Positions 13,464-14,326 of a DNA stretch of 14,326 bases are shown piece by piece. The DNA comes from JBBQER01 sp052148155 (GTDB lineage: Bacteria > Actinomycetota > Acidimicrobiia > IMCC26256 > PALSA-610). Each line of letters starts with the position of its first letter. Position 1 is the stretch's first letter. The stretch covers positions 1-14,326 of the forward strand of contig JBKQIY010000078.1 of NCBI GenBank assembly GCA_052148155.1, written 5' to 3'. Below the pieces are notes generated by a model. That model searched no databases. It was not told the origin of the DNA and saw only the letters and a list, made by a program, of their open reading frames with translations. A program made the translations under genes and the position numbers.

Positions 13464-14326
13464 AGACGCTCAAGGACAAGACCGCGATCGTTGGTGTCGG
13501 CGCGACGCCGTACTACAAGCGTGGACGGTCGCTGCCCCAGACGCCGATGGAACTCGCCGGGAAGGCGGTGTTGGCCGCGCTTGGCGATGCTGGGCTCACG
13601 GTCGACGACCTCGACGGCTTCGCGCTGTACAGCATGGGCTTCGACACCTCGTTGCTCGCCCAGTGGCTCGGCGTCCCCGAGGTGCGCTTCACCGCGTTGC
13701 TCAGCGGCGGTGGCGGCGGCTCGGCCGGCTCGGTGGGGTTGGCCTCGGCCGCGATCGTGAGTGGGATGGCCGAATGTGTCGTCTCCGTCATGACGCTTCA
13801 GCAGGCCGCGAGCCGTTTCGGCGCGTCGTTCGCGCCGCGCGGCAATCCGGGCGCGGTGTACGCCGCGCCGCCTTCACCTGAGGGCAGCTTCATCCAGCCT
13901 GCGGGCCTGATGGGGCCCGGTCAGATGTTCGCGGTGCTCGCGCAGCGGCACATGCACCGCTACGGCACCACCCGTGAACAGTTCTGCGAGGTCGCGATGT
14001 CGACGCGCGACAACGCGATCCGGCGTCCGAGCGCATTGATGCGCGAGCCATTGACCCAGGAGCAATACTTCGCCGCTCGCATGATCTCCGATCCGTTGTG
14101 TCTGTACGACTTCTGCATGGAGTGCGACGGCGCGGTCGCGGTGGTCACCACCTCCGCCGAGCGGGCACGCGATCTGCGTCACCGGCCGGTCTATGTGGGG
14201 GCATCGGCCAACGGTGGTCACGGAAGGTGGGGTCAGGCCATCACGTGGCTGGGTATGCCCGACGAGTACTTCGCGTCGTCCGGTCATCGCCCCGTCGCAC
14301 GCCGGCTCTACGACATGGCCGGCGTC
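13460..14326 (+). CDS. Thiolase-like / lipid-transfer (SCP-x) family protein, 3' end outside window
   Basis: The GTG at 13460 overlaps the amidohydrolase stop; 289 codons are present and the frame is open to the edge. The N-terminus KDKTAIVGVGATPYYKRG is the typical opening of SCP-x/lipid-transfer thiolases. FTALLSGGGGGSAGSVGLASAAIVSG (about 78-102) is the nucleophilic-elbow region, but the expected cysteine is absent, replaced by Gly/Ser. ISDPLCLYDFCMECDGAVAVV (about 209-229) contains the conserved DGA motif. Cys-less relatives include Ltp2, which works as a retro-aldolase with a DUF35 partner in steroid side-chain degradation. This protein may therefore be an aldolase or a CoA-binding partner rather than a true thiolase. 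A DUF35 gene just beyond the window would support that. Confidence 0.88.
   Translation, partial: MKTLKDKTAIVGVGATPYYKRGRSLPQTPMELAGKAVLAALGDAGLTVDDLDGFALYSMGFDTSLLAQWLGVPEVRFTALLSGGGGGSAGSVGLASAAIVSGMAECVVSVMTLQQAASRFGASFAPRGNPGAVYAAPPSPEGSFIQPAGLMGPGQMFAVLAQRHMHRYGTTREQFCEVAMSTRDNAIRRPSALMREPLTQEQYFAARMISDPLCLYDFCMECDGAVAVVTTSAERARDLRHRPVYVGASANGGHGRWGQAITWLGMPDEYFASSGHRPVARRLYDMAGV

Noticed and set aside
1..14326. Search by eye for CRISPR arrays, tRNA/rRNA genes, transposases and direct-repeat att sites.
   Set aside because: No regularly spaced repeats, tRNA-like cloverleaf, transposase motif or terminal repeats were seen; short or diverged ones could be missed without computation.

Overview
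The window is GC-rich actinobacterial chromosome. Several features point this way: GTG starts, very high GC at third codon positions, leaderless-type promoters, a DinB/maleylpyruvate-isomerase-like enzyme and an Rv2466c-like thioredoxin-fold protein (both families often linked to mycothiol), and an ANTAR protein. An Acidimicrobiia-type host (Ilumatobacter-like) is a reasonable guess, but no marker here fixes the taxon.

Layout. (1) 1-2525, plus strand: the last 20 codons of a type II topoisomerase B subunit (ParE/GyrB), then the complete A subunit (GyrA/ParC), 16 bp apart. (2) 2536-3210, minus strand: a DsbA-family thioredoxin-fold protein, convergent with the topoisomerase gene. (3) 3211-3686: a divergent intergenic region with a perfect 14-bp inverted repeat. 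(4) 3687-4505, plus strand: a DinB/MDMPI-fold enzyme, apparently leaderless. (5) 4506-8345: a sparse, accessory-looking stretch with every recognisable gene on the minus strand. It holds a small DUF3558-like lipoprotein (4767-5270), a 640-bp gene-free stretch with a strong hairpin, a tiny ANTAR-only protein with an unresolved 5' end or frameshift (5911 to about 6232), and a 545-codon reading frame joining a Cys-x2-Cys domain to a single-pass membrane/coiled-coil region (6579-8216). (6) 8346-14326, plus strand: a tight six-gene operon running off the right edge. Its genes are a zinc-dependent alcohol dehydrogenase, a crotonase, a PaaK-like acyl-CoA ligase, a 226-aa unrecognised protein, an amidohydrolase-2 family hydrolase and a thiolase-like (SCP-x/lipid-transfer type) protein. 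Successive genes overlap by 4-8 nt or are separated by 1-2 nt.

Function. The operon looks like a catabolic module. A carboxylic acid would be activated to its CoA thioester, hydrated or isomerised by the crotonase, oxidised by the dehydrogenase and cleaved by the thiolase-like protein; the amidohydrolase would act as a ring-opening hydrolase or decarboxylase. The thiolase-like protein lacks the usual nucleophilic cysteine, as in Ltp2-type aldolases of steroid side-chain degradation, so a steroid or other alicyclic/branched substrate is plausible but unproven. The most unusual objects are the Cys-domain/membrane fusion, the minimal ANTAR gene with its possible frameshift, and the half-size protein beside the CoA ligase.
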